NCBI RefSeq assembly: GCF_014204945.1
Contig: NZ_JACHMN010000002.1
Location: 3,061,001-3,125,000 of the forward strand
Direction: 5' to 3'
DNA: 64,000 nucleotides
Source: Allocatelliglobosispora scoriae
GTDB taxonomy: Bacteria > Actinomycetota > Actinomycetes > Mycobacteriales > Micromonosporaceae
Below the pieces are notes generated by a model. The model did no database searches. It had not been told where the DNA came from and was given only the letters and a program-made list of their open reading frames with translations. The translations under genes and the position numbers were made by a program. Numbering within the stretch: the stretch's first letter is position 1; every line of letters begins with the position of its first letter. Positions 49,881 to 58,981 of the stretch are shown piece by piece.

Positions 49881-50894
49881 CTACAGTCCCAGCAGGCGAT
49901 CGGTCACCCGGTCTCGCCCACGCCCATCGACCGTCGCAAACGCCTTCTCACCGAATTCGACCCGCAGATCTGGCTCGGTGAGCAGCTCGCGCAGCACGTG
50001 CGATGCCTCAGACGGTCGGTTCAGCCGCTTGAGCTCGTCCAAAAGTCCGATTCCGGCGGCCAGCCCGGCATCCACCACTCGACGGTAGCCCTCGCGCTGG
50101 TTCTCCACCACCCACACCAGTGCCGATGGCGCTCCGAGGCAGAGCAGCTCCCAGGTGGACGTACCGGAGGCGCTGATGACGAGATCCGCCGCCGCGATCA
50201 GCTCGGGCAGCGCGTCCGTGGTCGGCAGCACCGAGAGCCGCTGGCCCTCCTGCGGCTTGACCTGCGCGAGCAGGGCCGCAGAGGTCTCCGAACCGGCGAT
50301 GACGGTCGCGTCCCAGGCAGCGCCGCTCGCGACGAGGAGCTCCGCGATCGGCGGTGCCGCGCCGAATGCGTCGGTGCCGCCGAAGAACGCGAGCACCTTC
50401 GGCGGTCCGCCCGCCGCGCGATATGGCACATCCGGCCGCCGGTTGCGGATGTCGTCGCGCAGCAGCGCGAACTCCACCCCGAGCAGCTTCGCCGCCGGGT
50501 CCGCGACCATCGGCAGGGAAGCGCCCAGGTTCTGGTCCAGGAAGAGGTCCGCCTCCTGGCCGCGGGTGTCACCGTCCACAATGGCCAGTGTTGGTACGCC
50601 GACCGCCCGCGCCGCCGCCGCGCACCCCGGATCGACGACGTAGGAATCGATCACGAGCCTGGTCAACCCGTGCCGCTCGATCGCCGCCACGGTCTCGTCG
50701 GGCGTCCACGGACCGGGCGCCAGCGCCAGCCCACGGCGTGTGAGCTGCTGCTCGGCCCAGGCGATGCCGCCGAGATCGCCGAGGAAGAGCACCGGCACGC
50801 CTCGGCTCGTCAGCTCCTCCGCGAGCGCCACGCAGCGGACGAGGTGGCCGACCCCGGTGGTCGCTCCCGCATCGCAGCGGATTCCGACCGTCAC
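49881..50894 (-). CDS. pseG: PseG-like nucleotide-sugar hydrolase
   Basis: A 337-residue GT-B-fold protein of the PseG/SpsG type. In the pseudaminic acid pathway PseG removes UDP from UDP-2,4-diacetamido-trideoxy-altropyranose. Markers are GVGHLVRCVALAEEL (the G-x-GH segment with the catalytic His near residue 17), LVIDSYVVD near 85, and ISASGTSTWELLCLGAP near 245. Its ATG overlaps the methyltransferase stop (ATGA), so it is part of the pse operon. Confidence 0.88.
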   Translation of the reverse strand: MTVGIRCDAGATTGVGHLVRCVALAEELTSRGVPVLFLGDLGGIAWAEQQLTRRGLALAPGPWTPDETVAAIERHGLTRLVIDSYVVDPGCAAAARAVGVPTLAIVDGDTRGQEADLFLDQNLGASLPMVADPAAKLLGVEFALLRDDIRNRRPDVPYRAAGGPPKVLAFFGGTDAFGAAPPIAELLVASGAAWDATVIAGSETSAALLAQVKPQEGQRLSVLPTTDALPELIAAADLVISASGTSTWELLCLGAPSALVWVVENQREGYRRVVDAGLAAGIGLLDELKRLNRPSEASHVLRELLTEPDLRVEFGEKAFATVDGRGRDRVTDRLLGL

Positions 50895-52579
50895 TTGCCA
50901 CCGCGCAGCATGCGCCGCAGCTTACGGACCGGACGGACGATCTTGCGCCCGATGTCGTAGGCCTTGGACTCCTTGAGCTTCGTGAGCCCCCGCTGGGCGT
51001 CCTTGAGCTTGCGTTCGCAGTCGGCGAGCCAGTCCTCGGTGCGCTTGAGGACGGCACGCAGCCGGATCACCTCGGCGCGACCCGCCTGCGCGGCGAGGAG
51101 CAGCTCCCGGTGGCTCTCCACGGTCAGGGGCACCGAACCCGTGCCCACCGTCGCCAGCGCCTCGCGCAGGTCGGCGGTCTCCTGCGGGGTGAGACCCCGA
51201 ACCGCCGACGCGATCGTCGCGGCGAGCGCGGTCGCCTCGGTCAGGACCGTGCGACCCAGCTCCCGACCGGCGAGCCCGGCGAGGAGCGCGGTGAGCCCGT
51301 CGGCGTCGAGCCCCGCCGGCCAGCCGTGCGGGTGCCCCTCGGTGATCAGCGTGACCGCGAAGTCCCGCAGTGCGACGGCGAGGACCAGCTCGGTGCGGAC
51401 CGGCTCCGTCCAGCGCCAGCTCGCATCGAGCGGAGTGTGCTCATCCCCGTCGACGACGACGCGATCGACCGTGGCGAAGACCGCACCGTCCCCGGCCTGC
51501 TCCAGCCACTGCGCGTAGGCGCGTAGCGTGCCCCGGACGGCGGGGACGTCACGGCGCAGGATGTGGCCGAGCAGCACCTCGGCGAGGAGGCGACCGGGTG
51601 GGATGGCGCCGACGAGCCGGGCCGGATCCCGGGTGACCGGGCCGTGGACCAGCGCTGCCGTGGCGGCCGGTACGCGATTCAGGGTGCCGTCGCCGGTCAC
51701 CACGACATGCAGGGCCACGCGCAGATCGCCGGTGACGCCGGGCTCGGCGAGGAAGCCGTCCGGCATGGCTTTCGGCGTACCGGCCGAGGGGTCGGGTTTG
51801 GTGGCGAGGGTGAGCCACGACGGCGCGAGACCTGCGGCGAGACCGGCTCGGAGCGCGTCGGCGGCGATGCCGCGCGGGTCGCTGAGGACCGGACCGGAGA
51901 GGTCCGCGCAGCTCGCGGCGAGCTGACCGGGCGGAAGCAGCGGCAGGGCGCCCCCGGTGACGAGCAGGCTCGGTGCGTGCGGCACGGCGTACGCGGCGTA
52001 GGCGACGACCGGCGCGAGACCCGCAGCCGTGAGCGCGTCTCTCAGCTGAGCTGCGGATGCGGGGCGGGAGGCGTCGGCGCTCGCGGCCGGGCTCCACGAC
52101 TCGTCGGAGTTCGGGTCCTCGGCGGGCGCGAAGGCGACGAGCCGGTGCACGCCCAGCGGGTTCTCGGCGGCGACGAGCAGCCGGCCGCCGGGCGCGACGG
52201 CTCCGGCGAGTCGGCCGAGCGTCTCACCCCACGTGAGCTGGGCACCCTCGGCGGAGATCAGCCGGTGCAGCCCGGCAAGCGCGACGACGAGGTCGAAGGT
52301 CTCCGCCGGCAGCCGGTCGATGCTGCCGCAGACCACCCGGACCCCGGAGTGCGCGGCGGCGAGGGACTCCGCGTCGGGATGGCCGCGCAGCAGAGCGGTG
52401 ACCTTGGCACCGTCGAGCGCCTCGATCAGGTCTGCGGCGTGCGGGCCGGCGAGCAGCACCGTCGTGCCGGGCTCTGCCACTGCATGCAGCAGGGCGGCGA
52501 GGCCGGGTCCACCGGCCGGTGGCTGCGGCTCCGCGAAGGTGCGCAGCTCGCCACCGATCATCTCGAGGTCAGCGGTCAT
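50891..52579 (-). CDS. SAM-methyltransferase-like protein with C-terminal coiled coil
   Basis: A 562-residue protein. Residues about 35-165 have a Rossmann-type methyltransferase layout (TTVLLAGPHAADLIEAL, then VRVVCGSIDRLPAETFDLVVALAGLHRL, and APGGRLLVAAENP), though the glycine-rich motif I is weak. A long unassigned middle region and a basic coiled coil (residues 480-562) follow. It may modify the glycan or lipid intermediate. It overlaps the upstream gene by 11 bases and pseG by four. Confidence 0.75.
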   Translation of the reverse strand: MTADLEMIGGELRTFAEPQPPAGGPGLAALLHAVAEPGTTVLLAGPHAADLIEALDGAKVTALLRGHPDAESLAAAHSGVRVVCGSIDRLPAETFDLVVALAGLHRLISAEGAQLTWGETLGRLAGAVAPGGRLLVAAENPLGVHRLVAFAPAEDPNSDESWSPAASADASRPASAAQLRDALTAAGLAPVVAYAAYAVPHAPSLLVTGGALPLLPPGQLAASCADLSGPVLSDPRGIAADALRAGLAAGLAPSWLTLATKPDPSAGTPKAMPDGFLAEPGVTGDLRVALHVVVTGDGTLNRVPAATAALVHGPVTRDPARLVGAIPPGRLLAEVLLGHILRRDVPAVRGTLRAYAQWLEQAGDGAVFATVDRVVVDGDEHTPLDASWRWTEPVRTELVLAVALRDFAVTLITEGHPHGWPAGLDADGLTALLAGLAGRELGRTVLTEATALAATIASAVRGLTPQETADLREALATVGTGSVPLTVESHRELLLAAQAGRAEVIRLRAVLKRTEDWLADCERKLKDAQRGLTKLKESKAYDIGRKIVRPVRKLRRMLRGGK

Positions 52580-53423
52580 GCCAGGCGCTCCAACCGAAGA
52601 GTTCGCGCAGCTCGGGAGGGGTGAGCATGCGATCGATGCCGAGCTCGCGAACGGCGGCCGCTGCGGAGAGGGCCGGATCGACCCGCTCGCCGTGCAGGTC
52701 GCCCCACTGGCGGCGCAGCCGCTCCTGGCCGCCGCTCGCCGGGTCGTCGCCCTCCAGCACCATCGGGTCGCCGTAGACGGCGATCTCGCAGCCGACCGAA
52801 GCGCCGTAGAAGATGGCGGTGGAGAGGCGGTTGGAGGCGACCCGCTTGTGCTTGCGCAGCTCGGCGAGCTGTTTGTAGAGGAATTCCGGCTCGCGCCTGG
52901 CCCAGTGCTGGCCGCGCCAGCCGTGGCACACGACCCGGAAACCGGCCCGCTCGTAGAGGTCGCGGACCGGCTTGGTCTGGAACTCCTGCCAGTAGAGGCA
53001 GACGGTGACCGGCTCGTCGCCCTCGACTCGGCGGATGGTCTTGATCAGCTCGCCATGGTCGCCCATGACCTTCTGCTTCTCCCAGCCGTGGAAGGGGTAC
53101 CAGATGGTCCCGGCGCGCTCCGGCGCATCTGCGGACTCGGGCTCCATCGCCAGCAGGTACGCCCACGGCGCGCCGATCACGGCGAGGTTGCGCCGCCCCA
53201 TCGACCACGCCCGTCTGCGCAGCTCCTCCGACCAGACGAAGATCTGCATGCCGTCGACCGTCTTGGTCTGGCCGATGCCGTCACCGATGTTCCAGCCGTG
53301 CTGGATGACCCCGTGGATGCGCGGCGCACGCTCGACGATCGGCTCGCCGCAGAAGCGGGCGAGCAGGTCGGCGTGGCCGTAGTAGTGGTTGCTGAAGTGC
53401 ACCGCGACGGCGCTCTTAGCCAA
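52569..53423 (-). CDS. Polysaccharide-locus protein of unknown function
   Basis: A 284-residue soluble protein starting MAKSAVAVHFSNHYYGHADLLARF. Segments such as GWNIGDGIGQTK, PFHGWEKQKV and SNRLSTAIFYGASVGCEIAVYGDP resemble glycan-related transferases that act on nucleotide-sugar donors, but I cannot name a family. It lies between pseC and the methyltransferase-like gene and overlaps pseC by eight bases, so a role in the same polymer is likely. Confidence 0.7.
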   Translation of the reverse strand: MAKSAVAVHFSNHYYGHADLLARFCGEPIVERAPRIHGVIQHGWNIGDGIGQTKTVDGMQIFVWSEELRRRAWSMGRRNLAVIGAPWAYLLAMEPESADAPERAGTIWYPFHGWEKQKVMGDHGELIKTIRRVEGDEPVTVCLYWQEFQTKPVRDLYERAGFRVVCHGWRGQHWARREPEFLYKQLAELRKHKRVASNRLSTAIFYGASVGCEIAVYGDPMVLEGDDPASGGQERLRRQWGDLHGERVDPALSAAAAVRELGIDRMLTPPELRELFGWSAWHDR

Positions 53424-54540
53424 GGATCTCGTGCAGCGCGGCGACGACCCGGTCCTGGTCGGCGTCGGTCAGCGCGGGGAAGAGCGGCAGCGAGAGCTCC
53501 TCGGCATAGAACCGCTCGGCGTTGGGGCACATGCCGCGCCGGTAGCCCAGGTCCTCGAAGACCGGGTGCCAGTAGACCGGGATGTAGTTGACCTGCACAC
53601 CGATCCCGGCGGCCCGCATCCGGTCGAAGACCTCGCGACGGCGGCCGTCGAGCACCCGCACCGGGTAGAGGTGCCACGCCGGGTCGACCCAGGCGCGCTG
53701 CACCGGCAGCCGCAGGCCGGGCACGTCGGCGAGCAGCTCGTGGTAGCGGGCGACCAGCTCGGTGCGGCGGGACTTGAAGCCGCCGAGCCGCTTGAGCTGG
53801 CTGCGGCCGAGTGCGCAGAGCACGTCGGGGAGCCGGTAGTTGAGGCCGAACTCGTGCACCTCCTGGTGCCAGCCGCCGACATCGGGGTGGCGCAGCCGGT
53901 CCTGCTCGCGCACCATGCCGATGCTGCGGAACTTGCGAGCCCGGTCCAGGATCACCGGATCGAGCGCGGCGACCGCGCCGCCCTCGGCGGTGGTGAGGTT
54001 CTTCGTCGGGAAGAACGAGAAGGTGGTGAGGTCGGCGAGCGACCCGACCGCCCGGCCGCGATAGGTCGAGCCGATCGCGTGGGCGGCGTCGGCGAGCAGC
54101 AGCGCACCGGCGTTGTCGGCGACCTTGCGGAGTTCGTCGTACTCCGCCGGGTGGCCCGCGTAGTCGATCGCGGCGATCACCTTCGTGCGCCCGGTGACGG
54201 CCGCCTGGGCCGCCGCCGGGTCGAGGTTGGCGGTGTCGTCCTCGGTGTCGGCGAAGACGACCGTGGCGCCCTGGGCGATCGCCGTCGAGGCGGTGGCGAC
54301 GAAGGTCATCGGCGAGGTGACCACCTCGTCGCCCGGTCGGATCCCGGCAGCGGCATACGCCGTGTGCAGCGCCGCGGTGCCGTTGCTCACCACCGCGACG
54401 CCGACGCCGTCGGTCCACGCCTCAAGATCCTTCTCGAAGGCCGCCACCTGCGGACCGATCGTCAACCAATCGCCCCGCAGCGTCTCGACGACGGCAGCGA
54501 TGTCGTCGTCATCGATGGACTGGCGCCCGTACGGCAACAT
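53416..54540 (-). CDS. pseC: UDP-4-keto-sugar aminotransferase, PseC type
   Basis: A 374-residue DegT/DnrJ/EryC1-family PLP enzyme from MLPYGRQSIDDDD, with AAGGGG upstream. PseC aminates the 4-keto sugar made by PseB. It has NGTAALHTAYAAAG near residue 52, DYAGHPAEYDEL near 125, DAAHAIGS near 155 and the PLP lysine in FSFFPTKNLTTAEGG near 180. The longer frame to 54696 runs into pseB and lacks a ribosome-binding site. Confidence 0.92.
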   Translation of the reverse strand: MLPYGRQSIDDDDIAAVVETLRGDWLTIGPQVAAFEKDLEAWTDGVGVAVVSNGTAALHTAYAAAGIRPGDEVVTSPMTFVATASTAIAQGATVVFADTEDDTANLDPAAAQAAVTGRTKVIAAIDYAGHPAEYDELRKVADNAGALLLADAAHAIGSTYRGRAVGSLADLTTFSFFPTKNLTTAEGGAVAALDPVILDRARKFRSIGMVREQDRLRHPDVGGWHQEVHEFGLNYRLPDVLCALGRSQLKRLGGFKSRRTELVARYHELLADVPGLRLPVQRAWVDPAWHLYPVRVLDGRRREVFDRMRAAGIGVQVNYIPVYWHPVFEDLGYRRGMCPNAERFYAEELSLPLFPALTDADQDRVVAALHEILG

Positions 54541-54572
54541 CGCGAACCCCTTCAGAGGTAAGAAGTATTTAG

Positions 54573-55556
54573 TTAGACTTCGATGCCGAGCATGGAGCGG
54601 AGCTCCTGGGTGGAGAGCCACTGGTCGTTGTTGTCCGACCGGTAGTTGAACTTCTCGTCCACCGGCTCGCCACCCTCGGGCGGCGTGTATCCCCACTCGG
54701 CGATCGTCGGCTGCACCAGGTAACGGTCGGCGAACCGGAGCGTCCGGTGCGCGTCGTCGGCCGCGATCATCTCCTCGTGGAGCTTCTCGCCCGGCCGGAT
54801 GCCCATCTCGTAGGTCTCGCTGCCCGGCGCGACGGCCTCGACGAGGTCCATGATGCGCATCGACGGGATGCGGGGCACGTAGAGCTCGCCACCGTTCATC
54901 TTGTCGAACGAGTCGACGACGAACTTGACCGCCGCCTCCAGGGTGATCCAGAAGCGGGTCATCTCCCGGTGCGTGATCGGCAGGGGCTTGCCCTCCTCGG
55001 CGAGCTGCCGGAAGAAGGGGACGACCGAGCCGCGGCTGCCCATGACGTTGCCGTAACGGACCACGGAGAAGCGCGTCGGGTAGGCCGCCGCGTAGTGGTT
55101 GGCCGAGACGAAGAGCTTGTCGGCGACGAGCTTCGTCGCGCCGTAGAGGTTGATCGGGCTCGACGCCTTGTCGGTCGAGAGCGCGACGACCTTCTTCACA
55201 CCGCTGTCGATCGCGGCCTCGACCACGTTCTGCGAGCCGGCGATGTTGGTCTGCACGAACTCGAAGGGGTTGTACTCCGCGGTGTCGACCTGCTTGAGAG
55301 CAGCCGCATGCACCACGTAGTCGACGCCGTGCATGGCCCGGGTCAGGCGGTGGCGGTCACGCACATCGCCGATGAACCAGCGCAGCCGAGGGTCGTTGTC
55401 GAAAGCCTGACGAACCTCATACTGCTTCAGTTCGTCCCGCGAGAAGATGACGACCCGAGTCGGGTCGAGCTCGTCCAGGGCGTACCGGAGGAACGCCTTG
55501 CCGAACGAACCGGTCCCACCGGTCATCAGAATCGAACTTCCGCGCAACACGCTCAC
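54573..55556 (-). CDS. pseB: UDP-N-acetylglucosamine 4,6-dehydratase (inverting), PseB type
   Basis: A 327-residue short-chain-dehydrogenase-fold enzyme. The NAD-binding MTGGTGSFGKAFLRYAL near residue 10, catalytic-type STDKASSPINLYGATK (Asp, Lys and Tyr near 125-140) and TRFWITLEAAVKFV are PseB/FlaA1-like. It converts UDP-GlcNAc to the 4-keto-6-deoxy-L-altro product, the first step to pseudaminic acid. The GTG at 55556 follows AGGAG and starts the protein MSVLRGSS. Confidence 0.94.
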   Translation of the reverse strand: MSVLRGSSILMTGGTGSFGKAFLRYALDELDPTRVVIFSRDELKQYEVRQAFDNDPRLRWFIGDVRDRHRLTRAMHGVDYVVHAAALKQVDTAEYNPFEFVQTNIAGSQNVVEAAIDSGVKKVVALSTDKASSPINLYGATKLVADKLFVSANHYAAAYPTRFSVVRYGNVMGSRGSVVPFFRQLAEEGKPLPITHREMTRFWITLEAAVKFVVDSFDKMNGGELYVPRIPSMRIMDLVEAVAPGSETYEMGIRPGEKLHEEMIAADDAHRTLRFADRYLVQPTIAEWGYTPPEGGEPVDEKFNYRSDNNDQWLSTQELRSMLGIEV

Positions 55557-55614
55557 GAGCACTCCTTCGCTAATCCGGGGCAAAGGTTAGCCGACCACGA
55601 AACCTGAAGCCAGT

Positions 55615-56673
55615 TCAGATCAGGTCCCAGCCCATCGCCGTGCCCTTGACAGCATCCCTGGTGAAGGTACGTCCGAGGACGTGATTGATCTCATCTGGAG
55701 CGAGTCCGCCCGCAGGTCGGATGGACCGGACGTTCTGCCTGGTGACGAGGTCACCAGCGTGGACGTCCTCCACCACATAGAGGGACCGGCGGAAACGCAG
55801 CCCCTCCCGTTCACTCTCCGTTGGTCCGATCTTCGTCCCGCCGAGGGCCTGCCAGGCCCGCTCGGACTCGGCCACCAGGGCCGCGAGCTCCTGCGGGTCG
55901 AGCGAGAAGGCCGAGTCGACGCCGCCGTCGTCGCGGGAGAGAGTGACATGTTTCTCAATCACCACGGCGCCGAGGGCGACCGAGGCGATGGGTACGCCGA
56001 TCCCCAGCGTGTGGTCCGAGAGCCCGACGAGCGTGCCGAACGCCTCGGCCATGATCGGGATGCGGCGCAGGTTGCTCTCCTCCGGCGACGCCGGGTAGGA
56101 AGCCGTGCAGGCGAGCACGATGATCTGCTCGGCACCGCCTTCGCGGGCGGCGCCGACGGCGGCGGCGATCTCCGCGACCGAGCCCATGCCGGTCGAGATG
56201 ATCAGCGGCTTGCCGGTCTGCGCCGCGAGGCGGATCAGCGGCAGGTCGACCAGCTCCGACGAGGCGATCTTGTAGGCGGGGGCGCCCAGCTCCTCCAGCA
56301 GCTCGATCGCGGTGGGGTCGAAGGGCGAGGAGAAGACGGTGAGGCCGCGCTCGCGGGCGAGCTCGAAGATCGGCTTGTGCCACTCCCACGGCGTGTGCGC
56401 CTGCTCGTAGAGGCGGTAGAGGTTCTGCCCGCCCCACAGCTCGTGGCCCTCGGAGAGGCGGAAGGCCGGCTCGTCCACATCGATGGTGATCGTGTCTGGC
56501 CGGTAGGTCTGCAGCTTCAGCGCCTGCGCGCCGGAGGCGGCGACCATCTCGACGATCTCCAGCGCCCGGTCCAGGGAGCCGTTGTGGTTGCCCGACATCT
56601 CGGCGATTATGTAAGGCCGGTGCTCGGCACCGATCAACGTGCCGTCGATCTCGACGACCTGGGCCTTGGTCAT
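55615..56673 (-). CDS. pseI: Pseudaminic acid synthase (NeuB family)
   Basis: A 352-residue NeuB-family synthase that condenses a 6-deoxy hexosamine with phosphoenolpyruvate. The TIM-barrel half has IIAEMSGNHNGSLDRALEIV near residue 25, KLQTYRPDTITIDV near 53, and STGMGS and GLSDHTLGIGVP later; the last 60 residues are an SAF (antifreeze-like) domain. The SGNHNG form is typical of PseI rather than sialic acid NeuB. Its ATG overlaps the stop of the TagF-like gene (ATGA). Confidence 0.93.
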   Translation of the reverse strand: MTKAQVVEIDGTLIGAEHRPYIIAEMSGNHNGSLDRALEIVEMVAASGAQALKLQTYRPDTITIDVDEPAFRLSEGHELWGGQNLYRLYEQAHTPWEWHKPIFELARERGLTVFSSPFDPTAIELLEELGAPAYKIASSELVDLPLIRLAAQTGKPLIISTGMGSVAEIAAAVGAAREGGAEQIIVLACTASYPASPEESNLRRIPIMAEAFGTLVGLSDHTLGIGVPIASVALGAVVIEKHVTLSRDDGGVDSAFSLDPQELAALVAESERAWQALGGTKIGPTESEREGLRFRRSLYVVEDVHAGDLVTRQNVRSIRPAGGLAPDEINHVLGRTFTRDAVKGTAMGWDLI

Positions 56674-58934
56674 ACGGAAGCCTCCTGCATCACCTGGGGT
56701 GTCTCGACCGACTCGCCGAGGAAAACCCGCCTCACCACTCGCTCGGCGGCGCGGCCATCGTCCCAGGGGCAGAAACGCGCCCGGAAAGCGGCCCGGGCTG
56801 CGGCTGCGTCGGCGTCTGCCCAGCGTCCGCCGGCGAAGATCTCGCACAGCTCGTCGAAGCTCATCGCCACCGCACCCGGCCGGTGCTCCAGCAGGTCGAA
56901 GTTGACGCCGCGGGCCCGACTGTACTCCGCCCAGTCGGGTGCGTAGACCACGATCGGCCGGTCCAGAACCGCGTAGTCGAACATCGCCGACGAGTAGTCG
57001 ACGATGAGCGCGTCGGCCGCGAGATAGAGGTCCTCGATCCGGGGGTGCGTCGAGACGTCCATCACCCGGCCCGCGGAGACCTCCCGCGCGGCGTGCCCGA
57101 TGCTGGTGGGCTCGTCCTCGTCGCCACCCGCGGCGTAGGTCACCAGGTGGTGGTCGCGGAGCAGCACGCATCCGTGCGGGGCGATCGCGTGCAGCAGCTG
57201 CTCGGGGTCGAAGGGCGGCGCCGAGGCCGGGTCGTGGCTGCGGTGCGTCGGTGCGTAGAGGACGACCAGCTCCTGCGGGTCGATGCCCAGCTCCGCCCGG
57301 ACCTTCGCCACCTCCTCCGGCGTCGCCGTCGCGAGCCGGTCGTTGCGCGGGTAGCCGACCTCGAGCTGCTCGTAAGCAGCCGGGAAGGACCGCTCCCAGA
57401 CCTCGGTGGAGAGCGGGTTGGAGCTGATGCAGTAGTCCCAGCGGTCGATCCGCCGCAGCATCGAGTCGTGGTCCATCTCTTCGCCGGCCGGGTAGCGCTG
57501 CTGGTCGATCCCCATCGACTTGAGCGGCGTACCGTGCTGCGTCTGCAGGTGCACCGAGCCCCGGCGCTTGCGGACGAAGTTGGGGAAGTTGACGTTGGTC
57601 GTCAGGTATTTGGCGCGCGCCAGGGTGCGGTAGTAGTCCAGGGTGCCGCGCACCACGTAGGGCACGTCGGCCGGCATCGCGTCGGTCCGGTCGGGCCGCA
57701 CGACGAAGACCGCGTGCAGGTCCGGCGCGAGCTCACGGGTCTTGCGATAGATCGCGGCCGGATTACAACCGAACCCCAGTCCCCAGTACGAGTCGAAGAC
57801 GGCGAGCTGGGGATCGACGGGCAGCCGTGCCTCGACCTCGTAGTAGGTGCGGCCGATGATGCCGAGCTTCCAGCCCCACACGGTGCTGATGAGCGTCCCG
57901 GGCACCTTGACCGCCCGCCTGGCCCGGGACCGGTTGCGCTTGAGGAACTGCCTGGCCACGTGCTTGCGCTCGAAGGAGCCGAAGTCCCCCTTGGCGAGCC
58001 ACACCGCCTGCTCGGCCTTGTTCTTCTCCCACCAGTGCAGCTTGCGTACCGCCGGCGAGATCGGCTCGGCCGGTGCGTAGGCGTGGTAGACCTCGGTGCC
58101 GCGGGTGAAGAACTTCCGCCGGGCGGCCCGATCGGGGAGGCGGGTGGCGTTTTCCAGCACCATCAGGGTGTGCCACACGAACCGGGCGAAGATCTGCTCC
58201 CAGAGCGGGTCGGCACGGTCGATCCGCTCGAAGGCGTGGATCCACTGGTCGAAGAACTCCAGGTGACGATCGCCGGAGCTCTTGGTGATGGAGCCGCGCC
58301 GCTGGCGGTAGTTGACGCACGAGAGGTTGAGGAACGAGATCCGCTCCGCTGCCGCCATCGCGGGGAAGGACCAGGAGATGTCCTCGTACCAGCCCTCGAA
58401 GAAGTGGTCGAGCCGGTGCTCGATGAGGAACTGCCGGCGCAGCACCCGGTTCCAGGCGAAGTGGACGATCCGCAGGATCTCCGGCCGGTCGACGGCGCGG
58501 AAGACCTCGCCCTCGGGGATCGTCGCGACCTCCTTCGCCGCCCAGCTCCGGCGCAGCGGGCCGGTCGGGTCGGCCCGGGAGTAGTCCACGACGAGCATGT
58601 CCAGCCCATCGGTGAGGCGGGCCGCCACCTCGGCGAGGCACCCCTCGGAGAGCCAGTCGTCGCTGTCGAGGAACCAGACGTAATCGCCCGTCGCCACGGC
58701 CAGCCCGGCGTTGCGGGCATGGCCGAGGCCGACGTTGCGCTCCAGGTGCAGCGGGCGTACGCGAGAGTCCCTGGCCGCGATCTCGTCGATGATCTCGCCA
58801 CTGCGATCGGGCGAGCAGTCGTTCACGACGATCAGCTCGATATCCCGGAACCCCTGCTCGAGAACCGAGTCGAGGCACTGCCGGAGATAGCCCTGAACCT
58901 TGTAGACGGGAACGATGACGCTGAGCAGGGGCAC
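56670..58934 (-). CDS. Bifunctional GT2 glycosyltransferase and TagF-like glycerophosphotransferase
   Basis: A 754-residue fusion. Residues 1-230 form a GT-A glycosyltransferase of family GT2 (SVIVPVYKVQGYLRQCLDS; the DxD motif is in FLDSDDW, residues 88-94). Residues about 370-740 match CDP-glycerol glycerophosphotransferase (QTQHGTPLKSMG, VLYAPTHRS, IVDYSSAMFDYAVLDRPIV). It probably adds a sugar and polymerises polyol-phosphate units of a wall polymer. The following gene is pseI (ATGA overlap). Confidence 0.9.
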   Translation of the reverse strand: MPLLSVIVPVYKVQGYLRQCLDSVLEQGFRDIELIVVNDCSPDRSGEIIDEIAARDSRVRPLHLERNVGLGHARNAGLAVATGDYVWFLDSDDWLSEGCLAEVAARLTDGLDMLVVDYSRADPTGPLRRSWAAKEVATIPEGEVFRAVDRPEILRIVHFAWNRVLRRQFLIEHRLDHFFEGWYEDISWSFPAMAAAERISFLNLSCVNYRQRRGSITKSSGDRHLEFFDQWIHAFERIDRADPLWEQIFARFVWHTLMVLENATRLPDRAARRKFFTRGTEVYHAYAPAEPISPAVRKLHWWEKNKAEQAVWLAKGDFGSFERKHVARQFLKRNRSRARRAVKVPGTLISTVWGWKLGIIGRTYYEVEARLPVDPQLAVFDSYWGLGFGCNPAAIYRKTRELAPDLHAVFVVRPDRTDAMPADVPYVVRGTLDYYRTLARAKYLTTNVNFPNFVRKRRGSVHLQTQHGTPLKSMGIDQQRYPAGEEMDHDSMLRRIDRWDYCISSNPLSTEVWERSFPAAYEQLEVGYPRNDRLATATPEEVAKVRAELGIDPQELVVLYAPTHRSHDPASAPPFDPEQLLHAIAPHGCVLLRDHHLVTYAAGGDEDEPTSIGHAAREVSAGRVMDVSTHPRIEDLYLAADALIVDYSSAMFDYAVLDRPIVVYAPDWAEYSRARGVNFDLLEHRPGAVAMSFDELCEIFAGGRWADADAAAARAAFRARFCPWDDGRAAERVVRRVFLGESVETPQVMQEASV

Positions 58935-58981
58935 GATCTGGAATCCTTTGACAGCCGATGTCTTCTGGTCCGAGACGGGCC

